This document shows, piece after piece, positions 17,808 to 27,242 of a DNA stretch of 64,000 bases. Each line of letters opens with the position of its first letter. Positions within the stretch are counted from its first letter, which is position 1. The DNA comes from JBBRCE01 sp038205115 (GTDB lineage Bacteria; Planctomycetota; Planctomycetia; Pirellulales; JBBRCE01). The position numbers and the translations under genes are program-made. The DNA is taken from assembly GCA_038205115.1 (NCBI GenBank), contig JBBRCE010000015.1:37060-101059 (forward strand), read 5' to 3'. The notes beneath the pieces are model-generated. The model searched no databases. It saw only the letters and a program-made list of their open reading frames with translations, and was not told the origin of the DNA.

Positions 17808-20800
17808 ACATGCGACTCGGAGGCTGGGATTTCTAGAGTCATCGTCGCGGTGGCCGCCGAATCGCCTAATCGTAGACCATGCCCTATTGGCTGCGCGTGC
17901 AACTCGGTCGAAAGTCGTTCCACGCCAGAAGCCGGGGCGTGACGCACAGCGACCACGCGCGACTGCCGGCGGCGCACGCCACGATACAAAAACGTGGCCA
18001 GCAGCGCTAAGCCAAGTCCCAGCGTTGCGCCTTGTGCAAACAATACCGCCAGTTCTGGGTAACTCACGGCCGCAGCCAACAACGCAACAGCAATCGCGAC
18101 CAACGCGCCTGGATGCCGTAGCGGCGGTACGTAAATCAGCAGCAAGCCGCCCAGCAGCGCAAGCAAACTTGCTGAGCCCACAATCACAACTCGCGAGGCA
18201 ACCGACAATTGGAATTCGCCATCGGTGGCCAGCGCGCTGAACAAGTAGCGATTGGTGCTGTCTGGCAAGGCATGCTCGCGGGCCGCTCCAACCCACGATT
18301 CCAGCTCCGCTTGTTCCATGAACGGCTGCCGCCCATAAAATAAACCTTGCCACTGCCAGAGATACTGCGGCGTGAGTTCCTCGGGGCCGACAATTAAATG
18401 CTTGTCGTGCGGCAGCACCAACTGCCAATAGGTGCGATCGACCCAGACACCAACTTGCGGCGTCGGCGTTTCCAACACGAGTTGCCCGCGCGCGAGCATT
18501 CGCCCATCAAAGCGATAAGTTAATTCGAGCGTGTGTTCTTGCGAACTGAGATCCATGTTTTTCAGCGAAATGGCGAGCCGGCCACCGGTTAGCGCGGCTT
18601 GCGCCAGCTTGCCATCGAGCATCACGCGGAGATCGGCCGACTTCAGACCGGCAGGCATCTTGAACTCAAGGTGATCCTGCGTGGAACGGAAACGATAGGC
18701 GGCTCGATCCTGGCGGTTGGATTCGCCCAGCCAGGTCTGGAGCCAGGCTCGCGAAATTTGCGTTTTGCCTTGCGTCTGCACCGACTCGGCGATGGATTGA
18801 AATTGAATTTCCGCGGCGCTGCCGTCCGCGCGGTAGTGCAAGGCGTCGGACATGCTGACGAGATCCGCGCGCGGGATCTCCAGCCAGGGCGTCTCGACGG
18901 CGGCCACGCGGATTCCGGGGGCGGCGGCAAATTGCGCATCATCGCTGCGAATTTCCGCCTCGACCGGCACGATCAACGGCACGCTATAGGGGTGCGCGGA
19001 ATCGGCCTGCGGCTGATCTTGCAACAGCACGTAATCCGCGGTCAGCAAAAACGAGCCGATCTTGCCGCTCTCCGGCAGTTTGATTTGCACCCGCCGCGCC
19101 ATGGCGGCTTCGTCGTCGGCGCGGACGTCGGCGACTTTTTCGGGCGCGACTTCGACGCCGTCGAGCCGGAACTGCAGAGCAGTCTGCAGTTCGTCCAAAC
19201 GACGCGGGATCTCCAGCGTCACCTGCTGCGCCGGCACATTGTCGACCTGATATTTGAACTGTTGATGCACTTCAATTTGCTTGCGAGCTTCGGGCCAAAG
19301 TCGAATTTCGCTCGCGGCGTCAACGGCAACGGCCTGCTTGCGAATCATCCACTTGGCCGAAAAGTTCGCCATCGACAGGCTGCCTGAGTCCACGCGATAG
19401 AACAGCGGCTTTTGTTGCCGAGGACCAAACTGTGCCAGCCGCGCGGCCAGCGCTGGCGACGGGGGGCCGGGCTGCTGCTGAATGCTGCTGCCATCGAGTT
19501 GCGGCGACAATGAAATATTATCGGCCGCAAGCACCACCACCGTCGCAGGCCCAACCGCCAGTTGCGCAGCCGCGTTGCCGGCCGATTCCTTGGGTAGCGG
19601 CAGCGACCAACTCAGCAGATCGGTCTTGGGGTTGAGCGGCGCGTGGGCTTTGAGCGTGAGTTCCACGTTGCCGCTCAAACTGGGCAACACGTTTTCTTCT
19701 TCGCCCGCGTCGGCTGGCTTTTGCAGCGGCCGCACACGATACAGGCCGCCTTCGGGGCCAACATCGTCGAGCGCCACGAGGTTCGCCGGACCGACTTCGA
19801 TGCCTTCCCAGCCCGCGTCCGGCAGTTCGAATTCCAGGTCGTTCAGTTTGGCGCGACCGATCTGATACGTCCAAGTGGCTTCGAGCCGGACTTTGTCGCG
19901 TTCGACCACGTAAATGTATTCCGGTTCGACCGTCAGCTTGCTGTTGCGGATCGCCGGCATGATTTTCAGATCTGGCTTGCCGACGAATTCGAAAGCCGCC
20001 ACTAAGTCGGCACGGCGCTTTTCGTCCGGAAAGCGATCCACTTGCCGCAGTGCGCTGCCGGGCCGATCCCAGCGAAGCGTCATTTCGTCGGAAGCTGCCA
20101 GTCCGACGCAGCCAGATTGCTTGACGGATTGTTCACCGGGCCGCGCGGCGAGGTCCGGCAGCAACGTAAATCCACTGAGATTGATGCCCGTTGTGCGAAT
20201 GGTTTTTGGATCGTAGGCCCGCTCGGCCGCCAACTTGACGGTCACCATTTCTTTTTCTTTGTAGCTTCGATCGAGCACGAACTCGACCGTCGGATTGTCG
20301 CGGCCTTCGACAATTGCCACCGAATATCCATTTTGCTTGTCGGCCGGTTGCTTATCGCTGAGCCAGGTGGATTGCGGTGGCAACTCGACGCGAAAGCGAT
20401 CGAACGGGCCCCGCAATGTGCGGACGACAATTGTGGCGTCGTACTTGATGCTGTGCGGTTCGCAACGCGCGTAAATCGCCATGTTGCCGTCCAGCAGCGG
20501 CGTGGAATTCGACGTGCCAACGTCCGCTTCGGTCCACGATAACTTGAATTCTCCGGCCTTCAGATCGCCGACGGAAATCTCGCTCTTGCCGGCCGACATC
20601 TTGGAAACTTCTGCCGACTTGCCCCCGCTGGACGCGGCGCTCAACACTTTGGCAGGCACGTCCAAGTCCAATCGCGAACTGGCCGCTTCCGGCAGGTCCA
20701 ACTCCAGACGACGTTCGCCGCGCGGCAGCGTGGCCAGCAGCGAGAGCGATAGGCTGATGGGCAGAAATCGAGTCCGTTGCTTGTCGTCGGACGAGGGCGT

Positions 20801-21541
20801 TGCCGTGGACGATTCTGCGTTGGCCTTGCCGCGCAGCCAAATCACGTAGCCGTCGCCACCGCGATCGAATTGAATCAAATGCTCTTCGTCGCCGCTGACC
20901 TTCGGTGGCGCGCGCAGGGCCGACTTATTGAAATGCAGCGGCACGCGAATCCAATCGGCCACGGTCAAATGCAACGTCATTTCCACAGCCAGATCGACTT
21001 GTTCGTTGTGAGCCGTCCCCTGCACGGTCATCGACTCGATGCCGTATGCCGGTTTGACCGAACCTTTGGCCATGGCTGCCCGCTTGTCGGCCTGTTCGGT
21101 AAACTCTTTGAGCGTCATGCCGATTAGTGGCACGAGTTTGCCGCTGGCCTCATCGCGGACGTACAGCAGATCCGGTTTGACCTCGGTCAGCAGTGGCTTG
21201 TCGGATTGAACTTCAGCGGCCGCCGCCACCGGCGGCAAAATTGCCGCGGGCGTTGCCGGCGAGAGGGGTGTAATAGCGGGAGGCGTTGATGCGGGAGGCG
21301 TTGATGCGGGAGGCGTTGTCGGAATTGCCGGCGCTGCCAAGGCTGGCGCCGCAGCGGAGGGCGTAACTTTCGCGTCGGCCGCACCTTTATCGGCGGCCAG
21401 CAGCTCGTCGGCAGCCATGAGTCGCTGCACGGAGCAGGCAGACGTCAGCACGCCAACCAGCGCGATGATCCAGACGATCAGCGTTTGCTGCAGGACGCAG
21501 TGGTGCGCACGAACCGAGTTTCGAGACGAATCCAGACGCAA
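17804..21541 (-). CDS. Large secreted/membrane beta-rich protein, 1245 aa (single unit)
   Basis: The start is a TTG with AAGGA 9 bases upstream; no in-frame ATG lies near before the signal segment (QTLIVWIIALVGVLTSAC). A Pro/Ala/Thr-rich linker follows (about 60-105), then about 950 residues of beta-rich sequence, and four hydrophobic helices near 1115-1195 before a short basic tail. Blocks such as a Leu-Asp-Pro pattern near LPEAASSRLDLDVPA, and YIYVVERDKVRLEATWTYQ, have counterparts in both halves of the 2412-aa product. The ATGA overlap with that gene implies translational coupling and a joint function. The family was not recognised. The start codon choice is less certain than the gene. Confidence 0.85.
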   Translation of the reverse strand: MRLDSSRNSVRAHHCVLQQTLIVWIIALVGVLTSACSVQRLMAADELLAADKGAADAKVTPSAAAPALAAPAIPTTPPASTPPASTPPAITPLSPATPAAILPPVAAAAEVQSDKPLLTEVKPDLLYVRDEASGKLVPLIGMTLKEFTEQADKRAAMAKGSVKPAYGIESMTVQGTAHNEQVDLAVEMTLHLTVADWIRVPLHFNKSALRAPPKVSGDEEHLIQFDRGGDGYVIWLRGKANAESSTATPSSDDKQRTRFLPISLSLSLLATLPRGERRLELDLPEAASSRLDLDVPAKVLSAASSGGKSAEVSKMSAGKSEISVGDLKAGEFKLSWTEADVGTSNSTPLLDGNMAIYARCEPHSIKYDATIVVRTLRGPFDRFRVELPPQSTWLSDKQPADKQNGYSVAIVEGRDNPTVEFVLDRSYKEKEMVTVKLAAERAYDPKTIRTTGINLSGFTLLPDLAARPGEQSVKQSGCVGLAASDEMTLRWDRPGSALRQVDRFPDEKRRADLVAAFEFVGKPDLKIMPAIRNSKLTVEPEYIYVVERDKVRLEATWTYQIGRAKLNDLEFELPDAGWEGIEVGPANLVALDDVGPEGGLYRVRPLQKPADAGEEENVLPSLSGNVELTLKAHAPLNPKTDLLSWSLPLPKESAGNAAAQLAVGPATVVVLAADNISLSPQLDGSSIQQQPGPPSPALAARLAQFGPRQQKPLFYRVDSGSLSMANFSAKWMIRKQAVAVDAASEIRLWPEARKQIEVHQQFKYQVDNVPAQQVTLEIPRRLDELQTALQFRLDGVEVAPEKVADVRADDEAAMARRVQIKLPESGKIGSFLLTADYVLLQDQPQADSAHPYSVPLIVPVEAEIRSDDAQFAAAPGIRVAAVETPWLEIPRADLVSMSDALHYRADGSAAEIQFQSIAESVQTQGKTQISRAWLQTWLGESNRQDRAAYRFRSTQDHLEFKMPAGLKSADLRVMLDGKLAQAALTGGRLAISLKNMDLSSQEHTLELTYRFDGRMLARGQLVLETPTPQVGVWVDRTYWQLVLPHDKHLIVGPEELTPQYLWQWQGLFYGRQPFMEQAELESWVGAAREHALPDSTNRYLFSALATDGEFQLSVASRVVIVGSASLLALLGGLLLIYVPPLRHPGALVAIAVALLAAAVSYPELAVLFAQGATLGLGLALLATFLYRGVRRRQSRVVAVRHAPASGVERLSTELHAQPIGHGLRLGDSAATATMTLEIPASESHV
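21276..21320 (-). repeat. 15-bp coding tandem repeat, three units
   Basis: Three units of gcgggaggcgttgat (plus strand; the last ends gtc) encode a PPAST repeat in the linker after the signal peptide. Confidence 0.9.
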
Positions 21542-22065
21542 ACGATAAGTTCCTTGATGCCAGTGGCTTGGAACAGTTCAAACGGCTCGGAGTCGAGCTT
21601 GCGCCGCGTCGCCATCCCTGGCCTGGTTGGAAGACGTGCTGTTGACTTAGACGCGCGGTCGCTCCTATTAGTTTACCCAGCCTTCACCAATTCTTAAAGC
21701 ATTTTGGCAATTCGAGAAAAAAGCCCTGCAACGCCCGCGATGAGCATGGATTCAAGAGATTTCCGGAAAAACGCCGATTTCAGTCCGTTTGCGCGGTTAG
21801 CGGCCGGCTCAAAAACGCTCCAAGACGTTTGCAGCGTTGGGATTGCCACCGGGCCGCTCCACACCTTATGATAGCCGGCTGCAATCCTGCCCGCGCCGTT
21901 GGCGACCCGACAATTCGCCCGGCAGCAGCGATTGAAAGGCGTTTTTTTGCGGTGCCGGCGCCCTGCGTGCCCGGCTCGTGCCATTTTTCGACGTTGGCGT
22001 CCGGCAGCCCTGTTGGCAACGTGCCGTGACCTCGCCTCCGTTGGGTTCTCGATGGGATGTTCTTC
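21542..22065. other. Divergent intergenic region before yajC
   Basis: About 520 bases between the divergent giant-protein gene and yajC. It holds the AAGGA ribosome binding site of the minus-strand gene at its left edge and one convincing plus-strand promoter (listed separately). The open frames crossing it lack coding character. Confidence 0.7.
21843..21872 (+). promoter_or_regulatory. Sigma-70-type promoter for yajC-secDF
   Basis: TTGCCA and TATGAT (5 of 6 consensus bases each) are separated by 18 bases. The predicted transcript would start near 21880, leaving about 185 bases of leader before yajC. Confidence 0.6.
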
Positions 22066-22446
22066 ATGCAGTTTTTTGCAGGTCTGTTGAATTTGCTGGC
22101 GGAAGCCGAGGCGACGCCCGCTGCCGACGCCAAACCCGAAGGCGGACCGCCGGGCGGCATGCTGTGGGTTGCGATTCCAATGCTGGTTGTTTGGTTTTTG
22201 CTGATGCGGCCGAACAAGAAGCAGGAACTGTCGCAAAAATCCATGCTCGACAACCTCAAACAAAATGACCGCGTGGTGACCACCAGCGGAATTTACGGCA
22301 TCGTCACCAACGTGCAGCGCGACTCGGACCGAGTCACACTCCGGATTGACGATTCCAACAACACCAAAATCAGCGTCACGTTGGCCTCGATCGCGCGCGT
22401 GCTGGTCGACACGCCCGACGCGGACAAAGATAAATCGGCAAAATAG
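22066..22446 (+). CDS. yajC: Preprotein translocase accessory subunit YajC
   Basis: A 126-aa protein. After a short N-terminal extension comes the single transmembrane helix (LWVAIPMLVVWFLLM), immediately followed by RPNKK, the hallmark of YajC. The cytoplasmic domain includes KQNDRVVTTSGIYGIV, also typical. YajC associates with SecD and SecF at the Sec translocon, and the fused secDF gene follows about 100 bases downstream. An ATG at 22057 would add three residues. I prefer 22066 because GGGA lies 8 bases upstream of it. Confidence 0.95.
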   Translation: MQFFAGLLNLLAEAEATPAADAKPEGGPPGGMLWVAIPMLVVWFLLMRPNKKQELSQKSMLDNLKQNDRVVTTSGIYGIVTNVQRDSDRVTLRIDDSNNTKISVTLASIARVLVDTPDADKDKSAK

Positions 22447-22548
22447 CCGACCCGTTGCGATCGCCGCGCCGCGGCAGCCGGTCAGGCGTTCGCCATTCGT
22501 ACGATTTTCATAACAATTGCTTGCATATTCACCGCGGGAAGTTTTTTC

Positions 22549-25500
22549 ATGTCTTCGTTTTCGCTTGCTTTGCCCTTGTTGGCCGAGACTAAAAATCTCG
22601 TTGACTCAATTTACCGCTTGCCGATCTTGCTGGGAGCCGTGGCACTTTCGATTGCCATTGCCTACCAATGGGCGAAGTCGATGCGGATGCCCGACCAGTT
22701 TTGGAAGCTGGCCCTGGTCTTGGCATCCATGACCTGGGGCGTGGTTGGCATGGCCGTTTACTGGCCGCCCAAGTTGGGCATCGATCTGTCTGGCGGCGTA
22801 ATCTTGGTTTACGAAATCGATCAGCAAAAAATCGATCTGCCCGAGATCCAACAGCGGTTGGAAAAACGGCTGGCTGAAGAGCAGATCACGGACGCGACCG
22901 TCCGCACCGAACCGAACGAAAACCTGGTGATGGTTGAAGTGCCGGCTGGCAACAAGTCGGAGTTGGATAAGATTCGACCGCTTGTCGCCGGTTTGAGCAC
23001 CAACAAGTTTTCGATGGACGCCGCCAATTCCAAGGGGCCCGCCGCGGATCGCACCGTGACGTATCAGGCCAAGCCGTCCAAGAATGACGTCAAAATGGAA
23101 CCGATGATCACCGCCATCAGTCGCCGGGTCAATCCGAACGGCACCAAGGAGATCACCATCCGCCCTTACGGCAGCTCGCAGATGGAAATCATTATTCCGG
23201 AGGTCGACAAGAACGAAGTCGAGCGGATCAAGCAAAACATCAGCACCGCCGGCAACCTGGAATTCCGCATCGCAGCGAGTCCGGTGAAAGACAACGACAT
23301 CATCGAAGAGGCCGACAAGACCCGCGGTGACCGCGTCGAAATGGAAGTGCCTTCGGGCAGCGACGACAAAAAAACCGTGACGCGCGAGGTCGCACGTTGG
23401 GTGACGCTCGACGAACGAGAGCTGACGCGCGATCCTAGTGAAATCAAAGGCAAAGCGGACGAAAAAGGCAAAGTGACGCTCGATGGACTGAAATATCGCT
23501 ACGCTTCGCTGCACTTGCGTTCCAAAGGCACGGACGATAAAGGCAACGTCATCGCTCAAGCGCTGTTGTTGACTGACCGCGACCAAGACAGCGTGACATC
23601 GCAAATTGAAGGCGGCCTGCTGAGCAACGCTGGGACGGGTTACGGCGATAAAGTCAACTCGTTGGCGGTGCATTTCAGTTTTAAGCCTAAGGCGGCCAGC
23701 CGGTTTTACGCACTCACCAGCGCGAACTTGCCGGACAAAAATCTTCCCGATAACAGCGTCTTTAAATTCCGCAATTTGTGCATTGTGCTCGATGGCAAAT
23801 TGATGTCGCATCCCACGGTCAACTCGGCCATTAGCGACAGCGGCCAGATTTCCGGCAATTTCAGCCAAGCCGATGTCGATTGGTTGGTCAACGTTTTGAA
23901 TGCTGGTAGTTTACCCGCTTCGCTCAACAAAACGCCCATCAGCCAGCAGCAGATCAGCGCCCAATTGGGCGCCGATACGGTGAAAAAAGGCGCGCTGGCA
24001 ATGGCCGTTTCGGTGATTGCCATTTTGATCTTCATGATCGCCTACTATCGTCTGGCGGGCATGATTGCCTGCTGGGCCATGCTGGTCAACTTGGCCTTGA
24101 CCGTGTATTTGATGATCATCATGCAAGCGGCGTTTACGCTGCCGGGTCTGGCCGGTCTGGTGCTCGGCGTGGCCATGTGCGTGGATGCCAACGTGCTGAT
24201 TTACGAGCGAATCCGCGAAGAGCGCGAGCGCGGCGCTGGCTTACGAATGGCCATCCGCAACGGTTTCCACCGCTCGACCGCCACGATTGTCGACGCACAC
24301 GTTACGACGCTGATTACGGCCGTGATTTTGTATTGGGTGGGCACCGAGCAGATTCGCGGCTTTGCCGTCACGCTGATCATCGGCTTGCTACTCAACATGT
24401 ACACGGCTTTGTTTTGTTCGCACGTGTTCTTTGACGTCGGCGAACGCCGCAATTGGTTCAGCGACCTCAAAATGCACCATTTGTTCGGTCAAACCACCAT
24501 CGACTTCATGAAGTTGCAACGCATCTGCATTCCGGTGTCGGTGTTGTTGATTGTGGCGGGAATCGCCGGTGCGTGGATCCGCGGCAAGGAACTGCTGGAT
24601 ATTGACTTCAATGGCGGTTCGTCCGTGCAAGTGGTGTTCAAAAAGGATCGACCGACTGCGATTGGCAAAGTGCGATCCGTGGCAGAGAAGGTTTTGGCGA
24701 ACGTCTCGGTCAGCAGCGTGCAGATTGAAAACGAACCGACCGAAAGGCATTACAAAATTGACTCGGCCGAAACCAATATCGAAACGGTCCGCAAAAAACT
24801 CGCCAGTCCCGAGGCGTTTGGCGAAGACCTGCAACATTACGAAATGAGTTACGATTCGATCAAGCCCGTGGTCGCAACCAGCAAGCCGGCCGGCAAACCG
24901 TCGTCAGAAAAGCCCGCCGAGGAGAAGCCCAAGGCGGACGCCAAGCAAAGCCAGATTCGCGACGGTTTTCCGGTCTCGACCCGCGTCGCCATGAACCTGA
25001 GCAGTCCGCTGCAAGCCTTGGCCTACGACGACAAGGATGGCGCGAAGAAAGACGATGTGAAGAAAGACGATGTGAAGAAAGACGATGTGAAAGCGGACGA
25101 TCCGAAAAAGGCCGCGACGAAATCGGACGACGCGCCCACAGATTCGGCCGCAGACAAGCCGGTCGATGTGAAACCGTCCGACAAATCGGCTGCGGGTGAC
25201 GCCACCACCGCTCAGCAACCTACGGAGAAGAGTTCGGAGAAGAAAGCCGAAAACGCCAACGACTTGGAAGCTCGACCGCCCGTGGATAAAACGGCCAAGC
25301 CGCCGGTGGCGCCCGTCACGCCCGACAGCAAACTGTCGGACGAGGATCGGGAGTTCGACGGCGGCTCCGAGGTCAATCTGAAGTTCCCTGAAGAGATCAA
25401 CTACGAGACGCTGAAGGACCTGCTGGATAGTACATTGGCTACGACTGCCGGCGGCACATTGCCCGGTTATCGATTGAGCAATCCCGCGTACGAGTTCGGT

Positions 25501-26244
25501 AGCAAGAAGACCTACTCTGACTGGCATTTGAGGACGAGCCTGTCGCCTGAAAAGACGGGCGAAATGCTCGAATCGCTCAAGGGTGAGCTAAACGCCCGGC
25601 CGGTGTTCCTCTCGGCCACCGCCATCGGTGGTAAAGTCGCCGGCGATACCGAGAAACAAGCCATCCTCGCGGTGCTGGTCAGCATGGCCTGCATCGTGAT
25701 TTACATTTGGATTCGATTCCAAAACGTGGTGTTCGGTTTGGGCGCCGTGGTGGCATTGATTCACGACGTGATCATACCGGTCGGCATCATGGCCTGGTGT
25801 TATTACTTGTCGCGCATTCCGCTGTTCGAACATTATTTAGGCATCCAACCCTTCCAGATTAGTTTGCCGGTCATGGCCGCCATTCTGACGTTGATGGGCT
25901 ACTCGCTCAACGACACGATCGTGGTCTTCGACCGAATTCGTGAAGTTCGCGGCAAGAGTCCGGATATCACGGCGGAAACCGTCAACGTCAGCATCAACCA
26001 AACGTTGAGCCGCACGGTGTTGACCTCGTTCACCGTGTTTTTGGTGGTGCTGATTCTTTACATCTGGGGCGGTGAAGGCGTGCATGCCTTTGCCTTTGCG
26101 ATGCTCATTGGCGTCGTGACCGGAACGTACAGTTCGATTTATATCGCAGCGCCGATCCTGGTGGGCTTGTTCAAGCCGGAAGCCACTCCGGCACAACGTC
26201 GCGCCACGCAATCCAGCCGCGAAGTTAAGCCCAAGCTGACATAA
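22549..26244 (+). CDS. secDF: Fused protein-export membrane protein SecDF
   Basis: A 1231-aa fusion of SecD and SecF, which use the proton gradient to pull proteins across the membrane. The SecD part has two N-terminal hydrophobic segments, one more than usual, then the LGIDLSGGV motif, a long periplasmic domain (about 100-490) and transmembrane helices with GVAMCVDANVLIYERIREE. The SecF part starts near residue 655 with DFNGGSSVQVVF. It ends with a helix bundle carrying TLMGYSLNDTIVVFDRIRE. A charged low-complexity insert of about 130 residues (about 790-930), rich in Lys/Asp and including three identical KKDDV-type repeats, interrupts the SecF periplasmic domain. A GGGAAG site precedes the ATG. 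Co-transcribed with yajC. Confidence 0.96.
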   Translation: MSSFSLALPLLAETKNLVDSIYRLPILLGAVALSIAIAYQWAKSMRMPDQFWKLALVLASMTWGVVGMAVYWPPKLGIDLSGGVILVYEIDQQKIDLPEIQQRLEKRLAEEQITDATVRTEPNENLVMVEVPAGNKSELDKIRPLVAGLSTNKFSMDAANSKGPAADRTVTYQAKPSKNDVKMEPMITAISRRVNPNGTKEITIRPYGSSQMEIIIPEVDKNEVERIKQNISTAGNLEFRIAASPVKDNDIIEEADKTRGDRVEMEVPSGSDDKKTVTREVARWVTLDERELTRDPSEIKGKADEKGKVTLDGLKYRYASLHLRSKGTDDKGNVIAQALLLTDRDQDSVTSQIEGGLLSNAGTGYGDKVNSLAVHFSFKPKAASRFYALTSANLPDKNLPDNSVFKFRNLCIVLDGKLMSHPTVNSAISDSGQISGNFSQADVDWLVNVLNAGSLPASLNKTPISQQQISAQLGADTVKKGALAMAVSVIAILIFMIAYYRLAGMIACWAMLVNLALTVYLMIIMQAAFTLPGLAGLVLGVAMCVDANVLIYERIREERERGAGLRMAIRNGFHRSTATIVDAHVTTLITAVILYWVGTEQIRGFAVTLIIGLLLNMYTALFCSHVFFDVGERRNWFSDLKMHHLFGQTTIDFMKLQRICIPVSVLLIVAGIAGAWIRGKELLDIDFNGGSSVQVVFKKDRPTAIGKVRSVAEKVLANVSVSSVQIENEPTERHYKIDSAETNIETVRKKLASPEAFGEDLQHYEMSYDSIKPVVATSKPAGKPSSEKPAEEKPKADAKQSQIRDGFPVSTRVAMNLSSPLQALAYDDKDGAKKDDVKKDDVKKDDVKADDPKKAATKSDDAPTDSAADKPVDVKPSDKSAAGDATTAQQPTEKSSEKKAENANDLEARPPVDKTAKPPVAPVTPDSKLSDEDREFDGGSEVNLKFPEEINYETLKDLLDSTLATTAGGTLPGYRLSNPAYEFGSKKTYSDWHLRTSLSPEKTGEMLESLKGELNARPVFLSATAIGGKVAGDTEKQAILAVLVSMACIVIYIWIRFQNVVFGLGAVVALIHDVIIPVGIMAWCYYLSRIPLFEHYLGIQPFQISLPVMAAILTLMGYSLNDTIVVFDRIREVRGKSPDITAETVNVSINQTLSRTVLTSFTVFLVVLILYIWGGEGVHAFAFAMLIGVVTGTYSSIYIAAPILVGLFKPEATPAQRRATQSSREVKPKLT
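25045..25089 (+). repeat. Perfect 15-bp tandem repeat, three units, inside secDF
   Basis: aagaaagacgatgtg is repeated three times without change and encodes KKDDV in the SecF insert. Identical copies suggest recent expansion. Confidence 0.95.
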
Positions 26245-26459
26245 ACGAAGCGAGTTTTAGCATCACGTCGAAGCGAGCAAGTGAGCGCGACGGTCAGCGC
26301 AGGCCGTTGCGCTGGCGGTGTTACCGTTGGCGGATCGCGGCCCAAATGCAGGCTTCGGTTCAGTCGATGTTCGATCTGCGGCTGGCTTGCCAAAGCGTAC
26401 TTAGCGGATTACTTTGATTATGCCAACTCCGTTCGCTTTCGCCGTCACGAGTACGCGCC

Positions 26460-27215
26460 ATGACAGTTTCGCCCGCGACGCTTGCCAAGCTCGCGCATTT
26501 CGACACGCCGACAATCTGTAACGTGATTGAGTTGTTCGACGTGCGCCCACGGAATCGTGGCTACATGGATGCGCGGATCACCAGCGCCTTTCCGGCGCTG
26601 CCACCGATGGTGGGCTTTGCCGCCACGGCGGCGTTCCGTAGTGACGCCGCGCCCAGCGGCGGCGACGCTTACGGCAGTATGGAAAAGCAAATCGAACAAT
26701 TTGCCCAATTGCCGGGTCCGGCGGTCGTGGTGTTTGCCGACCTCGACGACCCGGCCGTCAGCGCCACGTTTGGCGAGGTCATGTGCAGTACCTACAAGGC
26801 GTTCGGTTCCGCGGGGTTGATCACGTCCGGCGCCGGACGCGATTTAGATCAAGTGCGGGCACTCAACTATCCGTGCTTTACGGGCGGAACGATTTGCGCT
26901 CATGCCTACTGCCATATCTTGCACATTGGCTTGCCGGTACGGGTGGGCGGGCTGACGGTCAACACCGGCGACTTGCTGCACGGCGACGCCAACGGCGTCA
27001 CCAATATTCCGCTAGAAATCGTGGCGGAGTTAGCCGATCTGTCGGCTGATTTTGTCGCCGCCGAGCGAATCGTACTCGATTACGTCAACGGCAACGAGGC
27101 AAAAACGGCTGCGGCGTTTGCCGCGCGGCGGAAGGAGTTTTCGGCCGTGGTCGCCAAGCTCACGGCGCAAGTTTGCCGCGGCAAATCGCAGGTCAATCAA
27201 CCAGCACCGCGTTGA
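26460..27215 (+). CDS. RraA-like family protein
   Basis: A 251-aa protein that matches the RraA/HMG-aldolase fold: LAHFDTPTICNVIEL at the start, GEVMCSTYKAFGSAGLITSGAGRDLDQV in the middle, and VRVGGLTVNTGDLLHGDANGV. The Arg-Asp pair in GRD and the upstream GE are the metal/substrate residues in class II pyruvate aldolases and RraA homologues. The family covers the RNase E inhibitor RraA, 4-hydroxy-4-methyl-2-oxoglutarate aldolases and proteins once misnamed as menaquinone methyltransferases. The sequence does not separate these. A C-terminal helical extension (about 195-251) is longer than in E. coli RraA (161 aa). Confidence 0.85.
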   Translation: MTVSPATLAKLAHFDTPTICNVIELFDVRPRNRGYMDARITSAFPALPPMVGFAATAAFRSDAAPSGGDAYGSMEKQIEQFAQLPGPAVVVFADLDDPAVSATFGEVMCSTYKAFGSAGLITSGAGRDLDQVRALNYPCFTGGTICAHAYCHILHIGLPVRVGGLTVNTGDLLHGDANGVTNIPLEIVAELADLSADFVAAERIVLDYVNGNEAKTAAAFAARRKEFSAVVAKLTAQVCRGKSQVNQPAPR

Positions 27216-27242
27216 CGCAATTCTCGTCTCCAGGAGCAAACC

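Noticed and set aside
17808..18428. 207-codon upstream extension of the 2412-aa gene
   Set aside because: Overlaps the upstream gene in another phase; a signal peptide and ATGA overlap place the start at 17807.
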